64,000 bases of DNA from assembly GCF_037026715.1 (NCBI RefSeq), contig NZ_JBANCG010000004.1, positions 62,001-126,000 of the forward strand, given 5' to 3'. Every line of letters begins with the position of its first letter. Within the stretch, counting starts at the first letter, position 1. The notes under the pieces are model-generated. The model made no database searches, was not told the DNA's origin, and saw nothing but the letters and a program-made list of their open reading frames with translations. A program made the position numbers and the translations under genes. The stretch is from Breoghania sp037026715. Lineage in GTDB: Bacteria; Pseudomonadota; Alphaproteobacteria; Rhizobiales; Stappiaceae. Below, in pieces: positions 1 to 8,779 of the stretch.

Positions 1-596
1 GGTGCAAGATCGACGAGCCTGAACCCCTCGTCGGTCACGTCCAGCACCGCAAGATCTGTGTAGACGCGGCTGACGACGCCCGGTCCTGTCAGCGGGTAGG
101 TGCAGCGGGTGAGCAGCTTGGGGCTGCCGTCGCGGTTCACGTGGCGCATGATGACGTAGATCTTCGGCACGCCGACCACCAGATCCATCGCCCCGCCGAC
201 GGCCGGCGGATGACTTTCATCGAGCGTCGCCCAGTTGGCGAGATCGCCGTTCTCCGCCACCTGATAGGCGCCCAGAACCGCGATATCGAGATGGCCGCCG
301 CGCATCATCGAGAAACTCATCGTGTGGTCGAAGAACGAAGAGCCCGGGATGGTCGTCACCAGCTTCTTCGACGCATCGATCAGTTCCGGATCAGCCTCGC
401 CATCGGCCGGCGAAGGGCCGACACCGAGCAGGCCGTTTTCCGTCTGGTACATCACCTCGCGCCCCTCCGGCACGAAACGCGCGACCTTGTTGGGCATGCC
501 GATGCCGAGGTTCACATAGGCCCCGTCGGGGATGTCCTGCGCCAGCCGGCGTGCAAGATCGTCGTCGCTCAGGCGGTTCAGCGAAAGAGTGCTCAC
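1..596 (-). CDS. 3-oxoacid CoA-transferase subunit B (partial, C-terminus beyond window)
   Basis: Beta subunit of a family I CoA-transferase that moves CoA between succinyl-CoA and a 3-oxoacid such as acetoacetate or 3-oxoadipate. About 198 residues are visible. The glycine-rich segment NLGIGMPNKVARF lies near residues 29-41, and the TENGLLG motif near residues 52-58 carries the glutamate (about E53) that forms the glutamyl-CoA intermediate in this family. The start is a GTG at 596 that overlaps the stop of subunit A (GTGA coupling). The gene runs off the left edge, so its C-terminus is unseen. Subunit A and the TRAP transporter upstream suggest that the imported acid is the CoA acceptor. The exact substrate is not determined. 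Confidence 0.9.
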   Translation of the reverse strand, partial: MSTLSLNRLSDDDLARRLAQDIPDGAYVNLGIGMPNKVARFVPEGREVMYQTENGLLGVGPSPADGEADPELIDASKKLVTTIPGSSFFDHTMSFSMMRGGHLDIAVLGAYQVAENGDLANWATLDESHPPAVGGAMDLVVGVPKIYVIMRHVNRDGSPKLLTRCTYPLTGPGVVSRVYTDLAVLDVTDEGFRLVDLA

Positions 597-1261
597 GGGC
601 GCACCTCGTAACTCGTCACGGCATCCACGAAGATGCCCGGGGTAACGACCTCTTCGGGTGCCATCGGTTCGTCGAGAACCACGCGGGCCTCGACGATCGT
701 GTGGCGCGCGGCGGTGGCCATCACCGGATTGAAATTGCGCGCGGTGGCGTGGTAGCGCAGGTTTCCCCAGCGGTCCGCTGCTTCCGCGCGGATCAGCGCG
801 ATATCGGCATGAAGCGGCTTTTCGAAGACATAACCGTGCCCGTCGATGATGCGGGTTTCCTTGTCCTCGGCGAGTTTCGTGCCGTAGCCGGTGCGGGTGA
901 AGAAACCGCCGATCCCGGAGCCGGCCGCGCGGATGCGCTCGGCAAGGGTTCCCTGCGGCACGATTTCCAGCTCCACCTCACCGGCCTCGTAACGCCGCTC
1001 GAACCAGATCGAGCCGGGTGTGCGCGGATAGGAACAGACGACGCGCGCCACCTGCCCGCCGCGCAGCAGGGCGGAGATGCCCTCCTCGCCCGCGCCGGCA
1101 TTGTTGGAGATGATGGTGAGCCCGCCGACGCCGCTCTCCGCCAGAGCGTCGATCAGGCCGAAGGGAATGCCGGCGGAACCGAACCCGCCGATCATCACCA
1201 CGGCCCCCTCGCCGACGGCCGACACGGCCTCTTTCAAACTCGCTACACGCTTGTCGATCAT
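593..1261 (-). CDS. 3-oxoacid / 3-oxoadipate CoA-transferase subunit A
   Basis: Alpha subunit (222 aa, normal family length) of the two-subunit CoA-transferase. It has the N-terminal GGFGSAGIPFGLIDAL loop (residues 25-40), ISNNAGAGEEG, and the stretch VPQGTLAERIRAAGSGIGGFFTRTGYGT, and closely resembles the PcaI/ScoA type of pseudomonads. The ATG at 1261 overlaps the stop of the TRAP permease (ATGA), and its own stop overlaps the GTG of subunit B, so all three genes should be translated together. This pair is unlike the second CoA-transferase pair at 58917-60547. Acetoacetate and 3-oxoadipate are both possible acceptors. Confidence 0.88.
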   Translation of the reverse strand: MIDKRVASLKEAVSAVGEGAVVMIGGFGSAGIPFGLIDALAESGVGGLTIISNNAGAGEEGISALLRGGQVARVVCSYPRTPGSIWFERRYEAGEVELEIVPQGTLAERIRAAGSGIGGFFTRTGYGTKLAEDKETRIIDGHGYVFEKPLHADIALIRAEAADRWGNLRYHATARNFNPVMATAARHTIVEARVVLDEPMAPEEVVTPGIFVDAVTSYEVRP

Positions 1262-3288
1262 GAAGCGGCTCCTGCCCCCTGCTTGCTGTCGTTCTGTTTG
1301 CCCCTGTGCTTTTCAGGCCCCGCCATCAGTATCGCCGCGATGACCACGACCGCCATCAGGCCGAAACCGCCAATGTCGGTGTAGAGATCGGGCAGCAGCA
1401 CCAGGGCACCGGCCGCACCGATGCCGACGCGCAACGGGGCCGCGAGCCTGCCGACACCGTAGAGCCAGCCTTCGAGGGCCGTCGTCATCGCCCAGATCGC
1501 CACGACGGAAAGCGCCACCCGGCCGAGGATCTCGCCCCAGCCGCCTTCCATGATCAGCGCCGGGTCATAGACGAAGATGAACGGCAGGATGAAGAGGATG
1601 CCGCCGAGCCGCATCGCATAGACACCGGTCTTCATGGGCGGGGAATTGGCAAGGCTCGCCGCGGTAATGGCGGCAAGCGCCACCGGCGGCGTGATGTAGG
1701 AGAGCATGCCCCAGTAGAGGATGAAGAGATGGCTCGCCAACGGGTTGAGGCCGGCATCTATGAGCGCGGGGGCAAGCAGGATGGAAAGGAAGATGTAACA
1801 GGCGCTCACCGTCATCCCCATGCCGAGAACGAAGCTCGTCACCGCACCCGCGATCAGCATCAACGCCACGTTGCCGTCGGCGTAGAGCAGCAGTTCGCGC
1901 GAGAAGGCGCCGGCAACGCCGCTGTAGGAAAGCCCGCCGACAATGAGGCCGATACCGGCCAGGATCGCGACCAGACCGGCGATGTTCTTGACGATGTCAT
2001 AGAGCAGCGCCAGCGCGCGGGCAGGCGTTACCCGCGTGTGCTTGCGGAAGGCGGTCGCGACCAGCAGAACGGCGGAGGCGGCATAAGGCGAATAGGTTTC
2101 CTGCCGGAGCCCCATCAGCACATAGACCAGAACGACAAGCGCCGCGAGATAGGGCCAGCCGCGCTTGAGCGTCGGCAGCAGCGCCGGGATCTCGTCCGAC
2201 GGCGCGCCTTTCAACCCTCGGCGCGCCGCGAACATGTCGACCTGGAAGATCAGCGCCAGATAGAAAAGCACGGCCGGAATGAAGGCGGCGGCGGCGACGT
2301 CCGCATATGGCACGCCCAGGAACGAGGCCATGATGAAGGCGACGGTGCCCATCACCGGCGGCATCAGGGTCGCACCCGTCGAGGCGCAGCTTTCGATGGC
2401 CGCGGCATAGACGGGCGGATAGCCGATCCGCTTCATGGTGGGGATGGAAAACGGCCCGATCGTCAGGATGTTGGAGATCACGCTGCCCGACAGCGAGCCG
2501 AGAATGCCGGAGCCCACCACCGCGACCTTGGCCGGCCCGCCGCGCGTGCGGCCCAGAAGGGCGGAGGCGAGATCCATGAAGAATTCCGAGCCCCGTGTGA
2601 CCGTGAGAACCGAGCCGAAGATCACGAAGCCGATCACCAGTTCGGCCACCACCTGCATGGGAATGCCAATGATGCTTTCCACGCCCATCACATGAGCCTG
2701 AATCGCCTCCAGAAGACCGTAGGACGTTCCCCACAGAAAGCCCGGCATGTGATCGGCGAAGAGCGGATAGGAGCCGAAGAACAGGGCGGTTCCCAGAAGC
2801 ACGAAACCACCGGCCCGGCGCACGCCTTCCAGCGCCGAAACGATCACGATGGCGGACGCAAGGTCCGCCTGCCACGGGGCGTCGTATTCCCAGCCGAGCT
2901 GGATGATGTCGAGCCCGTGCCAGCCCAGATAGCCGCAGGCGGGCAGCAGCAGCACGACCAGAAGCCAGTCGTACCAGCGGGTGTGGCCGGTGTCGGCGGT
3001 GCGGGCCGGCACCACGAGGAAGGCGACCGAAAGGAAGATCCCGATCAGGTAATAGAGGTAGCTGTTGCCCAGCGGCTGGAACCCGAACAGGTTCAGCAGG
3101 AAGACCTGATTGAGCGCCAGCAGGACGCCGAGCGCGCCGAGACCGAGAACCGCAAGGCGCGCCAGCCCCGCCGGGCGTGCGCGCGGAGACGGCATGGACA
3201 ATCCCATGCCGGCATGGCTGGAAAGCGCGGCGCCGGCATCTTGTTCTTTCTCCGGTTCGCGGGCCGGGGACGTGTCGGAGTGTGTCAT
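1258..3288 (-). CDS. TRAP transporter fused permease (4TM/12TM, TAXI type)
   Basis: Integral membrane permease (676 aa) in which the small DctQ-like part is fused to the large DctM-like part, as is usual when the binding protein is of the TAXI class. Many hydrophobic helices run from about residue 45 to the end. Typical DctM segments include VGSGILGSLSGSVISNILTIG and SCASTGATLMPPVMGTVAFIMASFLGVPY. The chosen start is the ATG at 3288, preceded by GGAAGG; an in-frame ATG at 3351 would add 21 polar residues without a better ribosome site. A strong hairpin separates it from the binding protein gene. It overlaps the CoA-transferase A gene by 4 nt. Function: ion-driven uptake of an organic acid, substrate unknown. 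Confidence 0.9.
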   Translation of the reverse strand: MTHSDTSPAREPEKEQDAGAALSSHAGMGLSMPSPRARPAGLARLAVLGLGALGVLLALNQVFLLNLFGFQPLGNSYLYYLIGIFLSVAFLVVPARTADTGHTRWYDWLLVVLLLPACGYLGWHGLDIIQLGWEYDAPWQADLASAIVIVSALEGVRRAGGFVLLGTALFFGSYPLFADHMPGFLWGTSYGLLEAIQAHVMGVESIIGIPMQVVAELVIGFVIFGSVLTVTRGSEFFMDLASALLGRTRGGPAKVAVVGSGILGSLSGSVISNILTIGPFSIPTMKRIGYPPVYAAAIESCASTGATLMPPVMGTVAFIMASFLGVPYADVAAAAFIPAVLFYLALIFQVDMFAARRGLKGAPSDEIPALLPTLKRGWPYLAALVVLVYVLMGLRQETYSPYAASAVLLVATAFRKHTRVTPARALALLYDIVKNIAGLVAILAGIGLIVGGLSYSGVAGAFSRELLLYADGNVALMLIAGAVTSFVLGMGMTVSACYIFLSILLAPALIDAGLNPLASHLFILYWGMLSYITPPVALAAITAASLANSPPMKTGVYAMRLGGILFILPFIFVYDPALIMEGGWGEILGRVALSVVAIWAMTTALEGWLYGVGRLAAPLRVGIGAAGALVLLPDLYTDIGGFGLMAVVVIAAILMAGPEKHRGKQNDSKQGAGAAS

Positions 3289-3385
3289 GGCGGAGCCTTC
3301 CAATGCTCTTGCATCCGAAAAAGCATGCGTCGATGGGGAAAAACCGCACAAGCGACGGGGGCCGCTTGCACGGATCGCTGGAGCG

Positions 3386-3419
3386 GTCCGCGTTCGGGCG
3401 AGATCACCCGAACGCGGAC
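3386..3419 (-). terminator. 13-bp hairpin between TRAP binding-protein and permease genes
   Basis: The arms GTCCGCGTTCGGG (3386-3398) and CCCGAACGCGGAC (3407-3419) are perfectly complementary around an 8-nt loop. No long T run follows on the minus strand, so it is more likely a partial terminator or mRNA-stabilising structure that leaves the binding protein more abundant than the permease, as is common in transporter operons. The inverted repeat is directly seen; the role is inferred. Confidence 0.6.
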
Positions 3420-3444
3420 ACCATGCTCCGTTAGCTGGTCGGGA

Positions 3445-4599
3445 TTATTGCAGTCCGGCGAGCACCTTTTGGCGTGCCTTCTCCCAGGCGGCGGCGAAGT
3501 CGTCCTTGGACTGGCCCTTGTGTTCCGGCAGGAAGCCCTTCCACGCGGTCCTCAGCGCATCGAGGCGCTTGATCCGCTTGTTGTTCCAGGCATCGTCCTC
3601 GGCGGTCCAGATGCCCTTTTCCTTCAGGTACTTGATCGCACCGGGGTGGAAGGGAACGTCGATCGGCGGCCGGCCGGACTGCTCGAGCGCCCAGCGCTTC
3701 ATGGTCGCGGTGCCGTTCTTGTAGAGATCGTAGGTCTCGTCCATTGCCTTGATGAAGGCGTAGACCTCATCGTCGGACTTGTCGGCGGTGGTGGCGATCA
3801 CCGGATAGCGGTAGGCGGCCATCGGCACGCTCTCGCCATCCTTCAGGCCGGCGGCGATGGTCTCCTCGAAGGGCTTCATGATCGGCAGCACCTTGTCGAG
3901 CGCCGCCCAGCCTTCCTTGTTGTCGGCGGGAAGCGGGACCCAGTAGATGCCGCGCGGGGATTCGGCCAGTTCGTAGAGCTGGCTGGTCGTCGGCGTGGTG
4001 CAGGTGGCGTCGGTCTGGTTCTTGGTCATCGAGGACATCGCGGCCGCATAGGTCGGGAACATGACCACGTCGACGTCGTCGAGCGTCAGGCCGCCGAAGG
4101 CAAGGATCGCCTCGCACTTGACGTTGATCGAGGGATTGCCGGCGACGAAGGCGAGGCGCTTGCCCTTGGCGTCGGAAATCTTGCGGATATTGGCGTCCTT
4201 CGCCGTCACCATCGAGATGGAGGCCGGGCGGCCGAGCACGGCGCGCAGGTTCTGCGGCCCCCACTCGGGTGTCGCGAAATCGTAAGCGCTTTCAGACAGA
4301 AAGAAGGTTTCTGTGGCGAGGAAGCCGTAGTCCGCCTTGCCCTTGAGCAGCGGCTGCAGCCGGCCGACGCCGGAACCGGACGGCAGGATGCGGACCTTGG
4401 TGCCGAATTTCTGGCCGAAGGCATCGGCGATCGCGGAGGCTTCCGCATAGCCGGCCGAGCCGACATCGTAGCTCGTCCAGATCATCGTTTTCGGCAATTC
4501 CTGGGCGCCGGCGGTGCTTGCGGCGGCGGTGATAACCAGGCCGGCGACGGCAGAACCCAGCAACAGCGGGCGCAGGGCCCGGGCGAATTTCCGTTTCAT
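3445..4599 (-). CDS. TAXI family TRAP transporter solute-binding protein
   Basis: Periplasmic substrate-binding protein (384 aa). It begins MKRKFARALRPLLLGSAVAG with a hydrophobic stretch and a likely signal-peptidase site after STAGAQ. The mature protein has the TAXI-type N-terminus with WTSYDVGSAGYAEASAIADAF and ILPSGSGVGRLQPLLKGKADYGFLA (given here in parts of one region, residues about 40-100). The start is the ATG at 4599, preceded at close range by GGGAGGA; the longer open frame to 4788 lacks such a site. It is the first gene of the operon that continues with the fused permease and CoA-transferase, and it is transcribed away from the LysR gene at 4803. The ligand is unknown, probably a small organic acid. 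Confidence 0.9.
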   Translation of the reverse strand: MKRKFARALRPLLLGSAVAGLVITAAASTAGAQELPKTMIWTSYDVGSAGYAEASAIADAFGQKFGTKVRILPSGSGVGRLQPLLKGKADYGFLATETFFLSESAYDFATPEWGPQNLRAVLGRPASISMVTAKDANIRKISDAKGKRLAFVAGNPSINVKCEAILAFGGLTLDDVDVVMFPTYAAAMSSMTKNQTDATCTTPTTSQLYELAESPRGIYWVPLPADNKEGWAALDKVLPIMKPFEETIAAGLKDGESVPMAAYRYPVIATTADKSDDEVYAFIKAMDETYDLYKNGTATMKRWALEQSGRPPIDVPFHPGAIKYLKEKGIWTAEDDAWNNKRIKRLDALRTAWKGFLPEHKGQSKDDFAAAWEKARQKVLAGLQ

Positions 4600-4802
4600 G
4601 TATTCCTCCCGTTTATCCCGCGTCTTGTCGCATCCGGTTTGGCCGAAACGTGCGCGGGCGGCGCTTCGACGCTCTGAACTTATCCTCCCCCCTGTCCCCT
4701 CTCCCTGGGGCCGCCGGGGGGCTTTTCCTTGACTTACGCTGTCGTTCGGCAATTCATATATCAAATGCGCTAACGACATATCAGCCATAAGGAAACGGCA
4801 TA
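4600..4802. promoter_or_regulatory. divergent control region between TRAP operon and lysR
   Basis: This 203-nt non-coding region separates two divergent genes. It turns AT-rich near 4750-4800. A weak plus-strand promoter candidate is TTGACT (4729-4734) followed after 18 nt by TTCATA (4753-4758), 44 nt before the lysR start. ATAT at 4758-4761 and again at 4778-4781 flanks a 16-nt spacer and could be part of a LysR-type site. These are visual candidates only. LysR proteins commonly control the divergent gene, so the TRAP / CoA-transferase operon is the likely target. Confidence 0.4.
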
Positions 4803-5717
4803 TTGGATTTCCGGCAGCTGCGAAGCTTCGTACAGACGGTCGACCTCGGCAGCATCACGGCCGCGGCGGAGCGGCTGAAGATCGCCCAGCCGGCGCTGAG
4901 CCGCCAGATCCAGGCGCTGGAACAGGAGCTTGGCGTGGCCCTGCTGCGCCGGCACGGGCGCGGCGTGGTGCCGACCGCGGAGGGCCGCACCATGGCCGAG
5001 CGCGCCCGGCAGATTCTCAACGACATCGACGCCATGGCGCGCGACGTGGTGGCGAGCGACCATCGCCTGCGCGGCACGATCACGGTGGGCCTGCCGCCGA
5101 CGGTGGCGGAAGTGCTTGCCGAACCGCTGGTCTCGGAAACCCTGCGGCTGCACCCGGAAGTCCGCATGCGAATCGTTTCCGGCTTTTCCGGACACGTTCA
5201 GGACTGGCTCCAGCGCGGCACGATCGACATCGGCGTGACCTACCAGAGCCGCAGGGTTCCGCTGGTTCGCAGCCAGCCGCTGCTGATGGAACGGCTGTTT
5301 CTGATCGAACCGGCCGGCGCCCCCGAGGAACCGCTCATGCTGAGCGAGGCGCTCAACCGGAACCTGATCCTGCCGAGCCCGGACCACGGCCTGCGCCGGC
5401 TCATCGACGATGCGGCGCGCGAGGTCGGCGTGGAGCCGCGCGTCGGCGTCGAGATCGACATCCTGCCGACGCTGATTTCCTTTGTCGAACGCGGGGCGGG
5501 AAGCACCATCCTGCCGCTCGTCAGCGTCTTCCGAAAAGTGAACGAGGGCAGCCTCGTCGCCCGCCCGATCCGCGCGCCGTCGGTCGACCGTCTGCTGGTC
5601 CTTTGGACGCCGCTCAACCGGGAGACGAGCCGGCTGACCGGCCCGTTCCTGGACATGCTGAACGCCACCGTGCGCCGGCTCGTCACCAACGGCGAATGGC
5701 CCGGAACAGAATTGTAA
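4803..5717 (+). CDS. LysR family transcriptional regulator
   Basis: 304-residue LysR-type regulator. Residues 1-60 form the winged helix-turn-helix (LRSFVQTVDLGSITAAAERL, then AQPALSRQIQALEQELGVALL), followed by a linker helix and the two-lobed effector domain, of normal family length. The start is a TTG at 4803, which gives the canonical MDFRQLRSF N-terminus; no in-frame ATG fits the family N-terminus. It diverges from the TAXI TRAP / CoA-transferase operon and probably activates or represses it in response to the imported acid. Confidence 0.9.
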   Translation: MDFRQLRSFVQTVDLGSITAAAERLKIAQPALSRQIQALEQELGVALLRRHGRGVVPTAEGRTMAERARQILNDIDAMARDVVASDHRLRGTITVGLPPTVAEVLAEPLVSETLRLHPEVRMRIVSGFSGHVQDWLQRGTIDIGVTYQSRRVPLVRSQPLLMERLFLIEPAGAPEEPLMLSEALNRNLILPSPDHGLRRLIDDAAREVGVEPRVGVEIDILPTLISFVERGAGSTILPLVSVFRKVNEGSLVARPIRAPSVDRLLVLWTPLNRETSRLTGPFLDMLNATVRRLVTNGEWPGTEL

Positions 5718-5880
5718 TTTCAGCATACCTCTTCTATCCGTTATGCCGTAACGGCATTTATGCATGTTTTGGTCGATTCGAAAAAACCCTGGAAAATCAG
5801 TGCGCCCAATTTCGAATTTCGTCCAAATTCGACAAATCGACGAAACCGGACGACACCGCTTCCCTTTCGGCATTTTCGTG
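5718..5880. other. intergenic region between convergent lysR and SDR genes
   Basis: 163 nt between two converging genes. It contains the near-palindrome ATGCCGTAACGGCAT at 5743-5757 with only one central base, which is not a convincing terminator hairpin. No T tract follows. It is less GC-rich than the neighbouring genes. Nothing else was recognised. Confidence 0.4.
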
Positions 5881-6804
5881 TCAGACCGGATCCCAGCAGA
5901 AGATGTCACCGGAACGATCGGGCGCCGTGAAACTCGGCTTCAATGCCGGCATGGCGCGCTCGGCGATCGTCGCCGGGGTCCAGCCCTCGCCGGAATGGAC
6001 GGAGCGCACCGGCCGGGTCTGACCGAACAGGAACAGCTCGTTCAGCCGGGCGGCGAAGATCTGGCCGGTCACGTCGGCAGCGGCGGCGGAAGCGAGGTAG
6101 ACGACGAGCGGCGCGTTGGTCTCGGGTGTCATCCGTTTCATGCGTTCGACGCGGGCCTGTTCCTCCGGCGTGGTGGCGGGAATGGAATCCGTCATCCGGC
6201 TCCAGGCAAACGGCGCGACGCAGTTGGAGCGCACGCCGAAGCGGGCCATGTCGAGAGCGATCGACTTCGACAGGCCGACAATGCCCATCTTGGCGGCCGA
6301 ATAGTTCGCCTGCCCGAAATTGCCGATGAGACCGGAGGTCGAGGTCATGTGGACGAAGGCACCCGAGCCTTGCGCGCGGAACACCTCGGCCACAGCCCGG
6401 CTCATATAGAAGCTGCCGTTCAGATGGACGCCGATGACGGCCTCCCAGTCGGACGGTTCCATCTTGTGGAAGATCACGTCGCGCAGGATGCCGGCGTTGT
6501 TGACGAGCGCATCGACGCGGCCGAAGGCATCCATGGCGATCTCGACGGTGCGCCGGGCCGCCGCCCATTCCGACACGCTTTCCGATGAGATGACCGCCTC
6601 GCCGCCCAGCGCCTCGATCATGGACTTCGTCTCTTCGGCCGGTGCAGAGGACCGTTCGCCGGTGCCACCAAGCGAGACGCCGATATCGTTGATGACGACC
6701 TTCGCACCCGCTTTCGCGAATTCCAGCGCGATGCCGCGGCCGATGCCGCCGCCGGCACCGGTGACGATGGCGACCTTGCCTTCAAGTCCGAGATCGATGG
6801 GCAT
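5881..6804 (-). CDS. SDR family oxidoreductase (3-hydroxyacyl-CoA / hydroxysteroid dehydrogenase-like)
   Basis: NAD(P)-dependent short-chain dehydrogenase, 307 aa. The nucleotide-binding motif TGAGGGIG is at residues 15-22, NNAG at 102-105 and the catalytic YSAAK at 168-172. The ~60-residue C-terminal extension (ending SGDIFCWDPV) resembles that of bacterial homologues of the dehydrogenase part of peroxisomal multifunctional enzyme 2, which act on 3-hydroxyacyl-CoA. The start ATG at 6804 has AAGAGGAGA just upstream. It is the last gene of the 15-gene minus-strand operon and would supply the beta-oxidation dehydrogenase step after the hydratases. The true substrate is not known. Confidence 0.85.
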   Translation of the reverse strand: MPIDLGLEGKVAIVTGAGGGIGRGIALEFAKAGAKVVINDIGVSLGGTGERSSAPAEETKSMIEALGGEAVISSESVSEWAAARRTVEIAMDAFGRVDALVNNAGILRDVIFHKMEPSDWEAVIGVHLNGSFYMSRAVAEVFRAQGSGAFVHMTSTSGLIGNFGQANYSAAKMGIVGLSKSIALDMARFGVRSNCVAPFAWSRMTDSIPATTPEEQARVERMKRMTPETNAPLVVYLASAAAADVTGQIFAARLNELFLFGQTRPVRSVHSGEGWTPATIAERAMPALKPSFTAPDRSGDIFCWDPV

Positions 6805-6846
6805 GCATATCTCCTCTTATGCGTTCTTCTTGTGCGATGTTCTTGT

Positions 6847-8016
6847 CTATCGGCCGAGGCCGAGCACCTGTTTGGCGACGATGTTGCGCTGGATTTCCGA
6901 CGAACCGCCGTAGATCGAACTGGGCCGCGCCTGCAGGAACACCGAGCCCGGATAGAGCGTCGTCTCATTCGGCAGCGCACCGGCATAGGCGCCAAGCTCG
7001 CCCGCCAGATCGAGAATGCGGTCGGTGATCTTCTGGTAGAGCGTCGACTGGTTGATCTTGAGCATCGAGACATCGGGCCCGAGTTTCTCGCCGCGGCGCA
7101 CCTGATCGGCGAAGGTGGCGTAGAAGGACTTGTGGTCCTCCAGCTCCATCTTCAGGCCCGACAGCGCTTCCGCCATCTCGTCAGCGCGTCCCATATGGGC
7201 GGCGAGCCGCTCCAGATGATCGAGCGCGCCTTCCGCCTGCTTGGGCGAGCCCAGAAACAGCCGCTCGAAGCCGAGCAGGTTCTTGGCGATGGTCCAGCCG
7301 GCATTGACCTCGCCGACGATCGCATCGGCGGGAACGCGCACGCCGTCGAAAAAGACTTCCGCGAATTCGTCGTGCCGGTCGATGTTGACGATCGGGCGCA
7401 CGCTCAGGCCCGGCGTGTCCATCGGCACCAGGAAAAACGAGATGCCGCGTTGCTTCGGGCCTTCCGGATCGGTGCGGGCCAGCACGAAGATCCAGTCGGC
7501 GTCCATGCCGAGCGTGGTCCAGATCTTCTGTCCGTCGATCACCCATTCCTCGCCCTCGCGCACGGCACGGGTGCGCAGCGCCGCCAGATCGGACCCCGCA
7601 TTGGGCTCCGAATAGCCCTGACACCACAGGCACTCGCCGGACAGGATCTTCGGCAGGTGGTAGTCGCGCTGGGCGTCCGTGCCGTGGGCGATCAGCAGCG
7701 GGCCGACCATGGTGAGCCCGGTATCGGGCAGCCGGGCGCAGCCGTAGCGCTCCATCTCCTCCATCATGATGAGAAGCTTTGCCGGCGAAAGACCCATGCC
7801 GCCGTGTTCGCGCGGCCAGCCGGGGGCGAGCCAGCCCTGAGCTGCCAGAATGCGATACCAGGGCATGGCTTCGTCTGCATGAAGGCGCTTCACCGGGCTG
7901 CGCAGCTCCGGCGGATAGTTGGCGGCGATCCAGTCGCGCACCGTCTTGCGGAAGACGTCGTCAGAGAGCGGGTTCAGATCCTCGAAGGGGGCTGGCGAGT
8001 GCTTGGCTTGCGTCAT
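6847..8016 (-). CDS. acyl-CoA dehydrogenase (catalytic-type partner)
   Basis: FAD-dependent acyl-CoA dehydrogenase, 389 aa, full length. It contains CQGYSEPNAGSDLAALRTRA, the typical substrate/FAD region, and ends with SSIYGGSSEIQRNIVAKQVL. The position where medium-chain enzymes carry the catalytic glutamate (YEGT) reads YGGS here, so the base must lie elsewhere or be supplied by another helix, as in several two-subunit dehydrogenases acting on branched or steroid-type acyl-CoA. It lies 1 nt from the enoyl-CoA hydratase stop, with a second, shorter dehydrogenase just beyond, so the two probably form a heteromer. That is an inference from gene order and motif loss. Confidence 0.88.
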   Translation of the reverse strand: MTQAKHSPAPFEDLNPLSDDVFRKTVRDWIAANYPPELRSPVKRLHADEAMPWYRILAAQGWLAPGWPREHGGMGLSPAKLLIMMEEMERYGCARLPDTGLTMVGPLLIAHGTDAQRDYHLPKILSGECLWCQGYSEPNAGSDLAALRTRAVREGEEWVIDGQKIWTTLGMDADWIFVLARTDPEGPKQRGISFFLVPMDTPGLSVRPIVNIDRHDEFAEVFFDGVRVPADAIVGEVNAGWTIAKNLLGFERLFLGSPKQAEGALDHLERLAAHMGRADEMAEALSGLKMELEDHKSFYATFADQVRRGEKLGPDVSMLKINQSTLYQKITDRILDLAGELGAYAGALPNETTLYPGSVFLQARPSSIYGGSSEIQRNIVAKQVLGLGR

Positions 8017-8017
8017 G

Positions 8018-8779
8018 TCATTTCCCCTGGAAAACGGGCGCGCGCTTTTCGAAGAAGGCCTCGCGGCCCTCTTTGGCGTCGGCGCTCAGCATCAGGAAGG
8101 GCTGGACCTGGCGTTCGAAATCGAGCGCTCGGTCGACCTCGGCGGCGAAGTAGTCCTTGATGAGGGCACGCGGCAGCGGGGCCGCCCGCATCGCCTCGCG
8201 TGCGATTTCCATCGCCCGCTCAAGTGCTTCGCCTTCGCCCGTCAGATGATCGACAATGCCGAGCCGGTGGGCTTCCGCCGCATCGAGGCGGGCGGCATCG
8301 AGCAGGATGCGCTGCGCCCGCCCCTGCCCCACACGGGCGGAAAGCGTGGCCAGAATGCCGAGATCGGGAACGAGGCCGATGGCGCCGAAGCTCGCGGCAA
8401 AGCGCGCCGTATCGGCCGCGACCACGGTTTCGCAGGCGATCGCCAGCGACAGCCCGCCGCCGGCCGCCCAGCCTTCCACCGCGCTGACGAGCGGCTTGGG
8501 GAAGCGCACCATGCGGCCGATCAGTTCCTTGATGACGAGAAAGCGGTCGCGCGCGCCGATGACGGTTTCAACGCTCTTCTGGTCGCGGATGTCGCCGCCG
8601 GCGGAGAAGTGCCCGCCGGCACCGGTCAGAACCACCGCGCCGACGGAAGCATCGGCTTCCGCCGCTGACAGCATCGACACCAACGCCTTGCGCACCGGAT
8701 GGCCGAGCGGATTGCGCCGCTCCGGCTCGTCCAGAGTGATGATCAGGACACCGTCCCGGTTCGTGGAACTGAGGCTCAT
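8018..8779 (-). CDS. enoyl-CoA hydratase/isomerase family protein
   Basis: Crotonase-fold protein, 253 aa. Oxyanion-hole segments are visible as GAGGHFSAGGDIRDQ (residues about 50-65) and EGWAAGGGLSLAIACETVVAA (about 100-120). It begins MSLSSTNRDGVLIITLDEPERRNPL, the standard crotonase N-terminus. The ATG at 8779 overlaps the stop of the upstream dehydrogenase (ATGA). It would hydrate a 2-enoyl-CoA or perform another crotonase reaction (isomerisation, ring opening); the operon already has two MaoC hydratases, so a different reaction is plausible. The exact reaction is not determined. Confidence 0.88.
   Translation of the reverse strand: MSLSSTNRDGVLIITLDEPERRNPLGHPVRKALVSMLSAAEADASVGAVVLTGAGGHFSAGGDIRDQKSVETVIGARDRFLVIKELIGRMVRFPKPLVSAVEGWAAGGGLSLAIACETVVAADTARFAASFGAIGLVPDLGILATLSARVGQGRAQRILLDAARLDAAEAHRLGIVDHLTGEGEALERAMEIAREAMRAAPLPRALIKDYFAAEVDRALDFERQVQPFLMLSADAKEGREAFFEKRAPVFQGK

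Noticed and set aside
1306..4677. Plus-strand open frame of 1123 codons opposite the TRAP genes
   Set aside because: It lies antisense to two well-supported transporter genes, is rich in Arg/His/Gly/Asp as expected from a GC-rich shadow frame, and shows no domain.
5743..5757. Terminator between lysR and the SDR gene
   Set aside because: The palindrome has a single central base and no T tract, so it cannot form a normal terminator hairpin.
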